Origin: Massariosphaeria phaeospora
Taxonomy: Eukaryota; Ascomycota; Dothideomycetes; Pleosporales
Direction: 5' to 3'
Assembly: GCA_011032825.1 (NCBI GenBank)
Contig: JAADJZ010000008.1
Location: 62,001 to 126,000 of the forward strand
Length of the DNA: 64,000 nt
Shown: in pieces, positions 46,094 to 59,400 of the stretch
How positions within the stretch are numbered: the first letter of the stretch is position 1
Layout of the letters: every line of letters begins with the position of its first letter
Notes under the pieces: model-generated
Told to the model about the DNA's origin: nothing
The model's database searches: none
Seen by the model: the letters and a program-made list of their open reading frames with translations, nothing else
Made by a program: the position numbers and the translations under genes

Positions 46094-48691
46094 TAATTCT
46101 ATAATGTTTAGTAGAAAGTATTAATTTTTAACTATAATATTGTTGAGTTTTTAATAGTTAACGCATAGTCGTAGTACGCTGTTTTTCTTTAGTACAAAGA
46201 TAATTAAGTATTTTGCAAGTAACTCTAATAGTCGTATGTAACTTTTTTTTAAGTTATTTCTAATATAATTGCAAAGTGTGCTTAACTTTTTTTTTAATTG
46301 TTTATAAATTAAGCTAAAAGTTAGTTGCTTTCTTTCTTGTAAAACGATTTTGTAGTTTTAAAGTTTGTGTTTTAGTAATGCTTTTGCATCTACTACTTTT
46401 TAAAAGAAATATTTAAACTTTTTGTACTCGTAGAGTATTCTTAAAAGTACGCTAATTTCTTTTTTTACTCTAACTTGTTAATTTAAGAGCTTTAAGTTGG
46501 TATTTGTTAAGTTAAATTTTTGTGTCTTAAAGCTGTCCTTTGTTAATGCAATTATATTAATTTTTTTTTTATTTGCTATTAAACTTTGCTAATGCGTAGG
46601 CATAGTGTTAAAAGCGCTAGTCTTGCAACACTCTAGCAAAAGCGTATTTTTCTTTTAATTAATCTAAAAGTTGTGCTTTTTTAACTAAAAAAGTTTTAAA
46701 ATAATGTCGTAGATAGCTAGTTTAAAGACGTTAAAAGCTAACTTTTTTTAGTGTTGTTTAATGTGCAATAGTACATTACGTATTTTGTATGTAACTATTA
46801 GTTGCGCTTGTATAAGCTATTTGTTAGCACTAGCAAGTAAATAGAGCTATTATTTCTCTAGTAGGTGTAAGCTAGCTACAAATACTACTTAAGCGAAAAC
46901 AAAGTTATCCTATGCTTTTGTGTTAATTAAAGCTTTTATTAAGTAACTATTAAGCTTTACTAAGAGCTTAATCTGTTCTGCTAGGTTAATTACGTTAATC
47001 TATCTAACTCTAAAGTTAAGCGTTGCTAGCCTAAAAAAAACTTTGTACTAAATTTGTTAACTTTTTTAAAAGTCTAATGCTGTGCGCAGTTAGAGTGTAA
47101 GCAAGTTTGCTACTAAGTTTAAGTACAGTTGTTATTTACAAGCATTCGCATTGCAAGCAGTTTTGCTAAGTTGTTTTTTTTAAAAAAGTGCAGTATGTTG
47201 CGTTTGTTTTATAAGTAGTATTCGCAAGTGTTGTTTTTGCAGTTAAACTACTTTCAAAAGCAAAATTAGCTTTTTTTTTTAAAAAACTATTCTATGCTTT
47301 GTTTGTTAGAGTAATAAATAAAATAGTAGTTGTAAAAGTACACTGTCTATAACATCTTTGCGTGTTTTAAGTTTTAGTAGTCTAAGTAGTACTATAGTCT
47401 ATAAAAGTTTGCGTTGTCGCGTTTTCTTTTAAAGCATTATTAAAAAAAATTTGCAACTTTATTGTGCTAGTGTTTTTTAGTAGCCAATTTGTTTAGATCT
47501 AAAAGTAAAATGTTTTCTTTAAAGCGTTTTGTTTTTTTGAGCTTTTAATAGATTCTTTTTTTTTTTTTTTTGTAAGCTTTTGTTTAGGCTTGTTAAGATA
47601 ATGCTATACTAGATTCTCGTAAATTGAAATTTATAGCTACTTATCTAGTAACTTGTATTTTTTGTTTATCAAATAGTAAGAATTGTTGCAAAGCAATTTT
47701 CTTTTAGCTAAACCTGTTTTCTTAAGCAACTATTTTCTTTAATTCTTAACATCTATAGAAGTAATTACTTTCTATTCTTTATTAATACTAGTTGCGGTAT
47801 TAGATAGTACGTTCAACTATTAAACAACTTTGTTTTTTTAATAACAGTTGCTAGAGATGTAGCCTAGCTTGCTACAATTATAGCAAGTTTTTGTTTTCTT
47901 ACTATACTTTAATTGTTTGTTAATTAGTTTGCTTTTGTTGAGGTTGTTGAGGTGCATAAGTTTGTATTTTTAAGCTAAGTTGTATACGCTTGCTAAGCGC
48001 AAGTGTTAAGTTTGTACTTAACGCTAGCTAGTGTTAAGTATATAACTTCTATTGCTTTTTAGTGCGTAGAACTTTGCTTTAGCTTGAATTTTAATTGCAA
48101 GTTTGTATAACTTATTGTTAAAGCAGATTAATTTTTTAATTAAGTTGTTTAAAGTGTTTGTAGCTGCTCTAAAGCGTATTAGTTTTACTTTAACATTGTT
48201 TTTTAGCTTTTGCTTGTACATGCGCATAAGTGCTTTGTTGTTCTAGTTAGTTTAGATAAAGTACTTTTAAAATAAGTTAGCGTAGTTTTTAGCTAACTTA
48301 GTTTAGCGCATTTGTTAAATAGTTTTTTTTTGCAATAGCAAGTTTGTTAGCGATTGCGTAAAATTATTGCAGCTTGTTTTTAAATACAGCGCGATTTTTG
48401 AATATGCGTGTAATTATATCTTTGTTATTGTTACTATCTAAGTACTTTTTTAAGTAGAGTTAAACTTACTTAAGAGCTATTTTTTTATGTAAAAAGCTAT
48501 TAGAGATGCTTTGTTAATGTCGTTAACATAGTTATCTTCGAACTTAAAGAAAAAGTTAAACTAGAGTAACTAGTTCTCTAGCTTTAAGCGATTTCTATAG
48601 TAAAAGTTAAGCTTCGCTACTTTCGTACCGCTAGTGCGAGTATAAAAAAAAGTAGTTATTAAAGTATTACTTATCTTAAAGATTTTCAATA

Positions 48692-49099
48692 TGTAAAAGC
48701 TAAGCAAACTTAAAAAAGTAGTTTATTAAGCTTAGGTTAGTTTTTAAGAAATAAGTAAGTTTAATAGACTAAAAAAAGTTGTATAGCGTTTAATACTAAG
48801 GTAGTAGCAAGCTTCGTTTTGCAAAGAGTATAAAAGTTAAAGTAAAAGTTAACTTAGTAGATTGAGATTAAAGACGATAAGCTATAAGAGTTTATTGTTT
48901 TAACTATATACTAAGCTTGTTCTAGAAATTCTAGAAGTTTCAAACGTTTTAAAGTTCTAGAGTTGTTTGAGACTTTCTAGAACTCGTAAACTATTACGTA
49001 ATTTGCTAACACATAGCCTTCGAGTCGTAGGTACTTAGTAAGCTTAGTATTTTCTAATAAACTAGCGTAGCTTCGCTTGGTAGAACTTAGATTGTAACA
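48692..49099 (-). repeat. LTR beta, right copy (5' LTR of element B)
   Basis: 408 bases, same length as the left copy; differences are transitions. Confidence 0.88.
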
Positions 49100-49274
49100 T
49101 TACTATTAAGCAGTGCTCGTTGCTAAGCGCTTACTATTAAACGCGCTTATTCTTAAGCGCTTATTAGTAAGCAGTTACGTAACTAAAGTTTAGTTAGCTT
49201 GCTATGTAACTTTATTAGTAGCTTATAACCTAAGCGCTTCGCGCTAAGCTTAGTTGTAATACTAAATCGTAACA
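49100..49274. repeat. 175-bp tail of a gamma-family LTR
   Basis: Corresponds base for base in length to 35257-35431, the last 175 bases of the solo LTR, and ends in TAACA. The first 254 bases are absent; LTR beta stands in their place. AGCTC follows at 49275 and also precedes B at 40861. Confidence 0.82.
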
Positions 49275-52200
49275 AGCTCTAGCAAGTGTTCGCAGCTGCG
49301 TTTGAAATAATAATGTAGTAGTTTAAAAGAAAAAACTTTAGTGTTAAGATTTTCGCTGCGTTTATAGCGAACATCTAGAAAGCTTTTTAAACTAAAGTAG
49401 TAGTTAACCTACGCTTAACGCTGCTTAACTAGATAAAAAATTAGTATACAGCGTTTATGCAGTTTAAAGCTAACAAATTATTTTCTTACCAAAGCATAAT
49501 AAACTAAACTAATTAAAAAGAATAGAAAAAAAGTAGAGGTTTTATAAAAACCTTTGTATAACATGTTTAAAAACAAACTATTAGTTTTGCAAAAGCAGCT
49601 TACTGCGCATTTAAATTGCGAGTTTATTAGAGTAAGTTGCTTCTAAGCCGAAGCGCTAGTGTTGTTTGCAAAGAAACTTAGTAAAAAGCTACGCTTTTGC
49701 GTAAACTATCGAGCGCTTAACGCTATTACAAAAAAAAACTAATACTCGCTGCCTTTAATTTACGAAACTCTAAATTAAATTAGCTAAGCTAAATAGTTTA
49801 CTAAGCTAGACGTTATTTAAGCCTTTTACAAAGTCTAGATTACTAAAAAAAACAAGTAGAAAATAGCTTTCTGTACAAGATTTAAATTGTACGAATAAAT
49901 AGTTTGCCTATTTAGCTTTGCTAACGCTTTAAGTACGTTCTAGCAGTTTATTAACTATACTTTGCGTAATTACATTAACGTTAACGCCTTTGCATACTTA
50001 GATAATATACTTATCTACTCTAAAAGTTCTTAAAAAAACTACTAGCAACGTGTTAAAAAAGTTGTTAACAAGTTAAAAAAAGCAAAGTTACAACTTAATA
50101 TTAAGAAATGCAAGTTTAAAGTAACTAAAACTAAATACTTTAGTTTTATTATCAAGGTAGGCAAAGAAATTAGCATAGATCTAAAAAAAGTCTACGCGAT
50201 TTTTAAATAAAAAGCCTTAGTTTTAGTTAAAAAAGTGCAAAGCTTTGTTAGTTTTGCAAACTTTTACTAGCAGTTTATTTGCGCTTTTTTTGCAATTGTT
50301 TTTTTACTAACAAAGTTAACAAGAAAAAGCGTTAAATTCTATTAAAAGCTTAAACAACAAGAAGCGTTTAACACGCTTAAAAAAAAAATTAAAAAAGCAA
50401 AAAATAACTTGTAGCAAGCAGTAGCTTACTACTTTGCCAAAATGTTACTTGCAAAGTCTAACTACACTATTTACAACAGAAAATTATTAGTAGTAATTAA
50501 ATGCATTACTAAATAAAAAGCGAAGCTTAAAGTAGTGCTAAAAATTACAGTTTACACTAATTACAAAAACTTTTTGTACTTTACTACAGCGAAGTTACTA
50601 ATAGAGCAACATGTTCGCTAAGTAAATATTTTTTTTAAATACAACTTAAAGTTTGTGTACCGCTTTAAAGCAGCTAATAAAAAAGCAAACGCTTTTTTAC
50701 AAAAAAAGCAGAATTTCTTTTAAAACTAAAACGATGTTCGGCTGAAAAGCTGTAAATTCTAACTTTTTAAACTAACTAGTGTGTTAAACGAGAATAACAT
50801 TACAAAAAAAACTTTAAGCGTAATCTACGCGTTCTCGCTTTATAGCACTCTAGTTTCAACGCTAAATATACTTGCTAGTAAGCTTAATGCTTTTTACAAA
50901 GCAAATGTAGTAAAAGCTTTAAAGCAAAATGTTTTTTTCTAAATTAAAAGTGCAAGCTTCAAGAAGCAGAATGCTGCAAGCTTTAAACAAAATGCTGCTA
51001 AACAAAAAAAAAATGCTAGTACAGAAAACAATTCTAAGAATAATGCAAAAAAGCTGTTTTTAGATAAACTTTAAAATAGAAAAGTTTAAAAAAACGATTT
51101 GTACTAGAAAGCCTTAGAAGCCGTAAAAAAAAGCTAAACTAAAAAAAGTACTCGTAGAAAGTTTTTTTTAGGCCTTTAATTAAAAGCGTTTTTAGCAAAC
51201 TGCGCTGTTAAAAACGACGCGCTTTTTTATTAAAAAAAGAAATAAGTGCTAAAAACGTATTAACTGCGTACTAGATTAATTTTTAGAGCTTACAACTCGC
51301 TTATTGCAAAGCACTCTAGCAAAAAAAACACTTATAATATTCTCAAAAGAAATTTCTTCTAGCTAGAGATAAGCTTGGATATTTGATAGTACATTGCCAA
51401 CTGCGATGCATGTAGACAAGCGAAACTATAGCGAGAAATAAAAAGTAGTTTTTTTCGCTTACTTTTCGTTCTAAACAGGATCTAGAAAGAACTTTCTATA
51501 AACTTTATTACTAACCTGCTAGAAAGCGAAAAGTGCACGAATTTGCTAGTAATTACAAACTAGCTTAGTAAAAATATAATCTTAATCTCTATAGCGAAAA
51601 TTAACGTAGCAACTGTAGCAAAGGTATTTATTAAGAGAGTAGTAGCTTACTACTAGCTTTCTAACGCTATTGTTTTTAACTAAAAAGCACAATTTGTAAG
51701 TGAATTCTAGAAAACGCTTTGCAAAAAGCTTAGAATCGTAAAGCAGCTATCTATAGCTTTTTACCTAAAAACCAACGAAGCTATAGAAAAAGCAAATTTA
51801 ATAATTAAAACTATTTTAAGACCGTTTGTGAACTAGGACTAAAAGAACTAAGCGCAGCTATGCTCTATTATACAAATCGCAATCTAAAAACAAAAAGTAG
51901 TGCTAACAAAAGTAAGCTTCTTTTTTCTGCAGCATAGCTATAAAATAGACTTAATTTAGCTCTAAGCAAAGAAAAAAGCGAACACGCTTTACTAGGCAAC
52001 TCTAGACCTCAAGCGAAGCGCAGCAAAAATAGCTAAAAAAATAAAAAAAGTTATTAACTTCGCGCAAGCTGCTATGGCGGAGGCCTAATAGAAGCAGAAA
52101 AAACAAGCAAATTGACATAAAAAAAAAGCGCTTTTGCTTTGAGTAAAGAACAAAGTCTAGTTGTAGTATAGCAAACACATCTCTAATAAGCGCCTAAGTA

Positions 52201-52333
52201 AGAAACTTAACTAAAAAAATAGCAAGTATATAGTTCTAGAAGTTAAATTCTTAAGTAATGTCGTTTTAAATACTCTACTAGAGATAAATTTAATATTTCT
52301 AATAGATAAGCTTAGACTTGCAGCAGACAATTC

Positions 52334-52625
52334 TGTAATAAGCTAAAAGCCCTATGAATTGCCTTGGTCGTAGGACTTTAGTAGCTATTAACGCTGTACG
52401 TAACAGCTTCGACGATACCTAAAAAAGCCTCGCTAGTTTCTAGTTAACGAAGGCCTTGCGGTATTGAGTTTTTACATAGCTTTCAAAAGCGCTCCGTAGG
52501 TGCTTTAGAAGCTAACTAACTATAAAGTATATAGAGCTCTCTTGTTCGCGCTGTAGATAAACTTTATTAAATTTATTACATTCTTTATCTAGAACCTGCT
52601 TTCCTAGGCGATTCTTTTTTATTTA
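52334..52625 (+). repeat. LTR alpha, copy 2, shared by elements A and C
   Basis: 292 bases starting TGTAATAAGCT. It is directly preceded by the 3' part of A and followed by the 5' internal region of C. Only one LTR separates the two elements. Confidence 0.85.
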
Positions 52626-52789
52626 AATTTAATTAATCTCTACGCAGTGAAAGTCGTGAGATCTTTAAAAAGTACAACACTTTTAGAAGTTAAAAGCAAC
52701 TTCTAAGAAACTCTAAAACGCAGCGAAAAAAGTTTTTAGAACTAAATCGCTACGATAGACAGTACTTAGAATGAGTATATTTAGATGCT

Positions 52790-55700
52790 AGTTGTAGAAG
52801 CCTGCAGGCTAGAAAGCAAAAGCTAAAGTAGCAAAGCAATCAAAGAAGCTCTACAAAAGCTAATAAACAACAATAAACTTAATGTAGAAACTTGAGAAAT
52901 TCGTTTTAATGCAGCGAAAGCTACATATATAAAAATATTTGTTACAGAACCCGTAATAAAACTACCTAGAAAAGTAACAAACAATTAGCTACTAGCAGCG
53001 AAGCTAGTTTTCGCAGGACTTTCGAATTCTAAGCAGCTAGTTAATAACGAGAGTGCAAAAGCTTAGGCACTTATTAAAATACTGCAAAATTAAGTTTAGA
53101 TTTTTTAGAAAGAAAAGAGAGCTACGCTAGCAACACTGCTAACTCTCTTTAGTATTCTAAAAGCTTCTACGCTAATTACAAAGTGCAACAAAATGCTTAA
53201 CTTAGCCTAGTTCAACAAAACAAGGTTAGACTACAAATAGTTTAAAGTCTAAGTAGAGAACAAGATGCTTAATAACGAGAATCTAATTAGAAACTTCTGC
53301 GGCTACATTTACAACCGCTTAATAAAGCAAGCAGCTACTACTAGACTCGCCTAGTATTAAAAACACTGTAACGAAACGGCAAAAGAGTTTTAAAAGTACT
53401 TTAACAAGCACTACCAAGACTACATGCGAGCGCAAAAAGCGCTCAACCAACTCTTTGCTCTTAGGCAGAAGAAAATGTTTTTTTAAGAGTACAATAAAGA
53501 ATTCATGCGCTTTGCGTACAACGCAAAAATAACAAGCAACGTAGCTACATTAAAGAACTAGTACAAAGCAAAGCTTCGCGCTAATTTACAAAATAAAATA
53601 GTTAGCGTTATTGTTCTCCTAGCATGGCGACTCTAGGACCTAATAAAACGAGTTACCTAGATTAAGAAAAACCTAAACCGCGCGAAAGCAAACAACTAGT
53701 AGTAAATAGTACCAAATTAATTAATAAGCGACACAGAGGCTATGGACTAGAAGCTAGCAACTAAAGCTACTACCTAGGCAGTCTGCGCGGCTACTAACAA
53801 CAAGAAGAAAAAGCAAGCTAAATAAGCAAACAACGCAGAAATAACGAAACAACAAAAGAATTACTTTTGCTTTTAATGTAGTTTAGCAACTTACATGTTT
53901 AATAAATGTAAGCTCGCAGCTTTAAAAAAGCTCGCTACAACTTAAAAAGCAATTTTTAAACTAGTTAAGACAACAGCAAAAGTTAAAGAAGTCTCTAAGT
54001 TTAAGAACTTAAAAAACTAAACACTCTTAACTAAAAGCGCGGTTAAGAGTAGTAAAAAAAGAACACAGTTTCTTTATTAGATGAGTTTCTAAAGTTTCGC
54101 TAGCGCTAGCTAAACAGGAAACTACTTACAGTACATGCAATTATTAATCAATTTATTTTTGCTTTAGCAATGCTCGACTTCGGGTGCACTACTTATAGTC
54201 TTGTTAGCAAAAAGTTTTGTAAAAAGAACTGTTTCTTGCGTATTTTAATAAAAGAAAGGCCCGTAGTAGGTATTAGCGAACAAGTTGTTAAGGTTACAAA
54301 AGCTGCCTAGTTTACAATAAACCTAAACGAGCACGAACAAACAGTTTGAGCGTACGTTATAACTAAGAATAACTAATACGATATTATTTTAAAGCGCCTA
54401 TGAATAGACGGAAGCTAGGTAACGCTAGCTTCGGCAAAAAAATCAATTTTTATTTATTCAACTAAAACACGCGTGCGAAGCTAGAAAGGAAGAAAGCTTA
54501 GACAAAAGCTTTAGCAAGTGTTCGCAGCTGCGTTCGAAATAATAATGCAGCAGTCTAAGAAAAAAAACTCTAGCGTTAAGATCTTCGCCGCGTTTATAGC
54601 AGACATTTAGAAAGCTTTTTAAACTAAAGTAGTAGTTAACCTACGCCTAACGCTGCTTAACTAGATAAAAAATTAGTATACAGCGTTTATGCAGTTTAAA
54701 GCTAACAAATTATTTTCTTACTAGAGCCTAATAGACTACGGCATCGAACTAATTAGAAAGAACGAGAAAAAAGCAGAGGTTCTATAGAAACTTTTGTATA
54801 ACATGTTTAAAAACGAATTGTTAGTCTTGCAAAAGCAGCTTACTGCGCATTTAAATCGCAGGTTTATTAGAGTAAGTTGCTTTTAGGCTAGAGCGCTAGT
54901 GTTGTTTGCAAAGAAACCTAGTAAAAAGCTACGCTTTTGCGTAGACTATTGAGCGCTTAACGCTATTACGAAAAAGAACCAATACTCGCTGCCTTTGATT
55001 TACGAAACTCTAAATTAGATTAGCTAAGCTAAATAGTTTACTAAGCTAGACGTTATCTAGGCCTTTTACAAAGTCTAGATTGCTAAAGAAAACAAGTAAA
55101 AAACAGCTTTCTGTACAAGATTTAAATTGTACGAATAAATAGTTTGCCTATTTAGCCTTGCTAACGCTTTGAGTACGTTTTAGCAGTTTATTAACTACAC
55201 TTTGCGTAATTACATTAACGTTAACGCTTTTGCATACTTAGATAATGTACTTATCTACTTTAGAGGTTCTTAAAAAGACTACTAGCAACGTGTTAAAAAA
55301 GTTGTTAACAAGTTAAAAAAAGCGAGGTTACAACTTGATATTAAGAAATGCGAGTTTAAAGTAACTAAAACTAAATACTTTAGTTTTATTATCAAGGTAG
55401 GCAAGGGAATTAGCATGGATCTAAAAAAAGTCTGCGCGATTTTTGAATAAAAGGCTCTAGCCTTAGTTAAAAGAGTGCAAAGCTTTGTTGGTTTTGCAAA
55501 CTTTTACTAGCAGTTTATTTGTGCTTTTTCTGCAATCGTTTCTCTACTAACAGAGTTAACAAAAAAAAGCGTTGAATTTCGTTGAGAGCTTAAACAACAA
55601 GAAGCGTTTGACACGCTTAAGAAAGAGTTCATATCTAAGCCGTTATTAGCCTATTTTGACTTCGATTTAAAGACTACTATTAAAGCGGACGCTTTAGGAA

Positions 55701-57960
55701 TAGCTACCGAAAAAGCGCTTTTTTAGAAAGCAAAGAACAACTTGTAGCGAGTAGTAGCCTACTACTCTACTAAAATGTTACTTGCAAAGTCTAACTACAC
55801 TATTTACAACAAAGAATTATTAGCAGTAATTAAATGCATTACTAAATAAAAAGCAAAGCTTAAAGCAGTGCCGAAGATTATAGTTTACACTAATTACAAA
55901 AACCTTTTGTACTTTACTACAGCGAGGTTACTAACAAAGCAACATGTTCGCTAGGCAAATATTTTTTTTAAATACAACCTAGAGTTTGTGTACCGCCTTA
56001 GAGCAGCTAATAAAAAAGCAAACGCTCTTTTACAAAAAGAGCAGAATTTTTTTTAAAACTAAAACAATGTTCAGCTAAAAAGCTGTAAATTTTAACTTTT
56101 CAAACTAACTAGTGTGTTAAACGAGAATGACATTACAAAAAAAACTTTAAGCGTAATCTACGCGTTCTCGCTTTATAGTACTTTAATACCAACGCTAAAT
56201 ATACTCGCTAGTAAGCTCGATGCTTTCTACAAAGCAGATATAGTAGAAGCTTCAAAGCAAAATATTTCTCTCTAAATTAAAAGTGCAAGCTTTGAAAAGT
56301 AAAATACTACAGGTCTTAAACAGAATGCTGCTAGACGAGAAAAAAATGCTAGCACAAAAGACAATTCTAAGAATAATGCAAAAAAGCTGTCTTTAGATAA
56401 ACTTTAAAATAAAAGAGTTTAAAAAAACAATTTGTACTAGAAAGCTTTAAAAGCCGTAAAAAAAAGCTAAACTAAAGACAGTACTCGTAGGAAGTTTCTT
56501 TTAAGCTTTTAATTAAAAGCGTCTTTGGCAAATTGCGCTGTTAAAAACAACGCGCTTCTCTATTAAGAAAAAAAATAAGTGCCGAAAACGTATCAACTGC
56601 GCACTAGATTAATTTCTAAAGCCTACGACCCGCTTATTGCAAAGCACTCTAGCAAAGAGAACACCTACAATATTCTTAAGAGAAATTTCTTCTAGCTAAG
56701 AATAAGCTTAGACATTTAATAGTACATTGCTAACTGCGATGCATGTAAACGAGCGAAACTATAGCAGAAAATAAAAAGTAGTTTTCTTTGCTCGCTTCTT
56801 GTTTCGGACAGGATCTAAAAAAAACTTTTTATAAACTTTATTACTAACCTGCTAAAAAGCGAAAAGTGCACGAATCTACTAGTTATTACAAACTAATTAA
56901 GCAAGAATATAATCTTAATTTCTATAGCGAAAATTAACGCAGCAACTGTAGCAAAGGTATTTATTAAGAGAGTAGTAGCTTACTACTAGCTTTCTAACGC
57001 TATTGTTTCTAACTAAAAAGCACAATTTGTAAGTAAATTCTAGAAAACGCTTTGCAAAGAGCTTAGAATCGTAAGGCAGCTATCTACAGCTTTTTACTCA
57101 AAAACCAACGAAGCTATAGAAAAAGCAAATTTAACAATTAAAACTATCTTAAGGCCGTTTGTAAATTAGAACTAGAAAAACTAAGCGCGGCTATGCTCTA
57201 TTGTACAAATCGCAATTTAAAAGCAAAAAGCAGTGTCGACAAAAGTAAGCCCTTTTTTTCTCTAGCATAGTTACGAGATGGACCTAATTTAGCTCTAAGC
57301 AGAGAAAAGAGCGGATACGCTCTACTAGGCAACTCTAGACTCTCAGCAAAGCGCAGCGAAAATAGCTAAAAAAATAAAAAAAGTTATTAACTTCGCGCAA
57401 GCTGCTATGGCGGAGGCCCAACAGGAGTAGAAAAAATAGGCAAATCGACATAAAAAAAAAGCGCCGCTGCTTTGAGTAGGAGATAAAGTGTAGTTGCAAT
57501 ACAAAAAACACATCTCTAATAAGCGCTTAAGCAAGAAACTAGACTAGAAAAATAGCAAATATACAGTTTTACAAGTTAAGTTTTTAGGCAACGTAGTTTT
57601 AAACACACTTTCTAAGATAAATCTAACATTTCTAATAGATAGGCTTAGACTTGCAGCAGACAATTCTTTAGAAAGCTAAATAGTGTTTAATTAGCGCTCA
57701 AGAAGCGTTACCGTAGAAAGCGAGCAAGAATAGCTAGTCAAGCGCATTACAAGCAAGCGCTAAAAGAAAGTTAGAAAAAGCCAAAAGCTAAAATATTAAG
57801 TTAAATGAACTAGCTATAACTAGCCTACATAGAAACTAGCGCTAGAACTTGAAAACACAAAAGCTTTATCTACCTAGCAAGAATTTTCGGCAGCTTACTA
57901 GAACGCCGATGAAAAATTGCCAAAAGACTTTTAAAACAGCACGCTTTTAGAAAGGACGCT
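52790..57960 (+). pseudogene. Gag-Pol of chromovirus C, RIP-inactivated
   Basis: Retrotransposon polyprotein remnant. Gag runs about 52800-53900 and ends in a CCHC knuckle at 53868-53909 (C-F-(stop)-C ... Y ... C; His changed to Tyr). Protease active site near 54173 reads L-D-F-G-C-T where Asp-Ser-Gly is usual. Reverse transcriptase near 55232 reads A-Y-L-D-N-V-L-I-Y. RNase H lies near 55650-55720. Integrase has a zinc-binding segment near 56720-56760 (N-C-D-A-C-K) and a core to about 57150. A C-terminal chromodomain lies near 57800-57860 (V-K-(stop)-T-S-Y-N-(stop)-P-T-(stop)), with Trp and Gln codons turned into stops. Chromodomains in this class bind methylated histone H3 and steer integration to heterochromatin. 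Confidence 0.83.
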
Positions 57961-58009
57961 AGGACGCTAACGAAGTAAGTAAATTGCTACAAATTAGAAA
58001 GAAAGCTTA

Positions 58010-58301
58010 TGTAATAAGCTGAAAGCTCTATAGATTACCTCGGTCGTAGGACTTTAGTAGCTATTAACGCTGTACGTAACAGCTTCGACGATACCTAAAA
58101 AAGCTTCGCTAGTTTCTAGTTAACGAAAGTCCTGCGGTATTGAGTTTTTACATAGCTTTCAAAAGCGCTTCGCAGGTGCTCTAAAGGCTAACTAACTATA
58201 AAGTATATAGAGCTCTTTTGTTCGCGCTGTAGATAAACTCTATCGAATTCATTACATTCTTTATCTAGAACTTGCTTTTCTAGGCAATTTTCTTTTATTT
58301 A
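58010..58301 (+). repeat. LTR alpha, copy 3 (3' LTR of element C)
   Basis: 292 bases starting TGTAATAAGCT and ending TTTTATTTA, matching copies 1 and 2. Confidence 0.85.
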
Positions 58302-59400
58302 GATTTTCTCTAAACTAGTGTATTAAGAGAAAGCTACTTCGTTTACATAATCTTAGTTGATTTCATATGCAAGTATTTAATCGCTATTTCAACTAAAAAT
58401 GCATAATAGCTGCAAATTGCTTTAGTTACAGTTTACTTTTACAGGTTTCAACTAGGTTACGTACCTAAACTAAGTTCTAGAGCAGTTCTTAAGCGTTAAG
58501 AGTTAATAAGCAAGTTGAAAAATATAATAGCAAACGAATTAGCGATTATAAAGAAAGAAAAAGAAAACTACGTAGATATTAGCGTGCTAACGAAAACGAT
58601 GCTATAGAACCGTTAATAAAAGTGCAATTACTTCTTTTTAGAAAACTAAAGCGAAATAACGTACGAAAAAGTGCCTAAAGACTTAGACGCGATAATAAGT
58701 TAGCCTAATTAGCATAAACGTAACACGGAAATTGCTTTAAGCTTAAAGTTTAGAAAGAACGAAGTAACAAGCATAATTCTATGCTCTATTAACTTAGACA
58801 AAGCTAGTATTAATTTAAGTTCATGCGCAATAACCTAGCTAGGTTTATCTATTCTAGAGATAAGCGTAAAATGTAACTAAACAAGCTGCGTATAATAATC
58901 AACTCTATAATCTACTTAAAAAACAAAGATAAAATCAACTTCTTTTTCGCTAGTTGATGCTTAATGCTTTTATTGGTGTACGAGGTGCTAATAGCAGCTT
59001 GCAAAAACGAAACGAAGCTACTTCAAAGCGCTTTAGAGTACTCTAGAGTAGATTCAAAAAGTAGCTAAAGCTTAGTAATAAAGTTGTATTACTCGATTAA
59101 TTAGTGCTAGTAAACGTTCTAAAGCTTTAGTATTTTCTCGCCGAATGTTAGCATATAGCGCTTTAACGTTACTTTATTCTTGCACTTATTACATCTATTA
59201 AAAATTATTACTGCTCTATTAAAACACTACCAAACTGCTTACTATTTTCGATATTGCTTTAATAGCTAAAAAGCGCTTTTATAAATTACTTTTAACGCTT
59301 GCTAAGCGTGCGCGCGCTAATGTTTCTTTATCTAGTAGCTAAGCGCTAGTTACCTACGATAACGATTCTACGAGTAATACTTTTAACAAACTTAACAGCG
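58302..59400. other. Unassigned AT-rich DNA, possibly the 5' part of hAT-III
   Basis: RIP-like composition. No terminal repeat or motif recognised. It immediately precedes the hAT-III transposase remnant. Confidence 0.4.

Larger units (their letters stand above)
40867..49099 (-). mobile_element. Chromovirus B (Gypsy-type), minus strand, inside A
   Basis: Two 408-base LTRs (40867-41274 and 48692-49099) enclose a minus-strand internal region. In coding order: gag near 48600-47900; a CCHC knuckle at about 47888-47843 (C-Y-N-C ... Y ... C, His changed to Tyr); reverse transcriptase with Y-L-N-N-I-F-I-Y at about 44027-44002 (both catalytic Asp changed to Asn); integrase core about 43000-42500; chromodomain 41975-41890, where both conserved Trp codons are TAA/TAG. 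The reverse transcriptase region is split by a Fot1-like element at 44250. No clean target duplication was found around B. Confidence 0.85.
39282..52625 (+). mobile_element. Chromovirus A (Gypsy-type LTR element), nested and rearranged
   Basis: Plus-strand element: 5' LTR, gag at about 39800-40866, then interruption by element B and an LTR scrap up to 49274, then reverse transcriptase to integrase at 49275-52333, and the LTR shared with C. Relative to C it lacks about 600 bases around the protease (C 53907-54507), about 90 bases of the RNase H region near 50385, and about 335 bases before the 3' LTR including the chromodomain region. It is more AT-shifted than C. The reverse transcriptase motif near 49993 reads A-Y-L-D-N, with the second Asp changed. 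Confidence 0.8.
52334..58301 (+). mobile_element. Chromovirus C (Gypsy-type LTR element), full length
   Basis: Structure: LTR 52334-52625, internal region, LTR 58010-58301. It is the least degraded copy of this family in the window and serves as the reference for A. The base runs after copy 3 (ATTTT, 58303-58307) and before copy 1 (ATCTT, 39277-39281) could be a duplication bordering the whole A-C tandem, though the LTR end is uncertain by a base or two. Confidence 0.87.
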
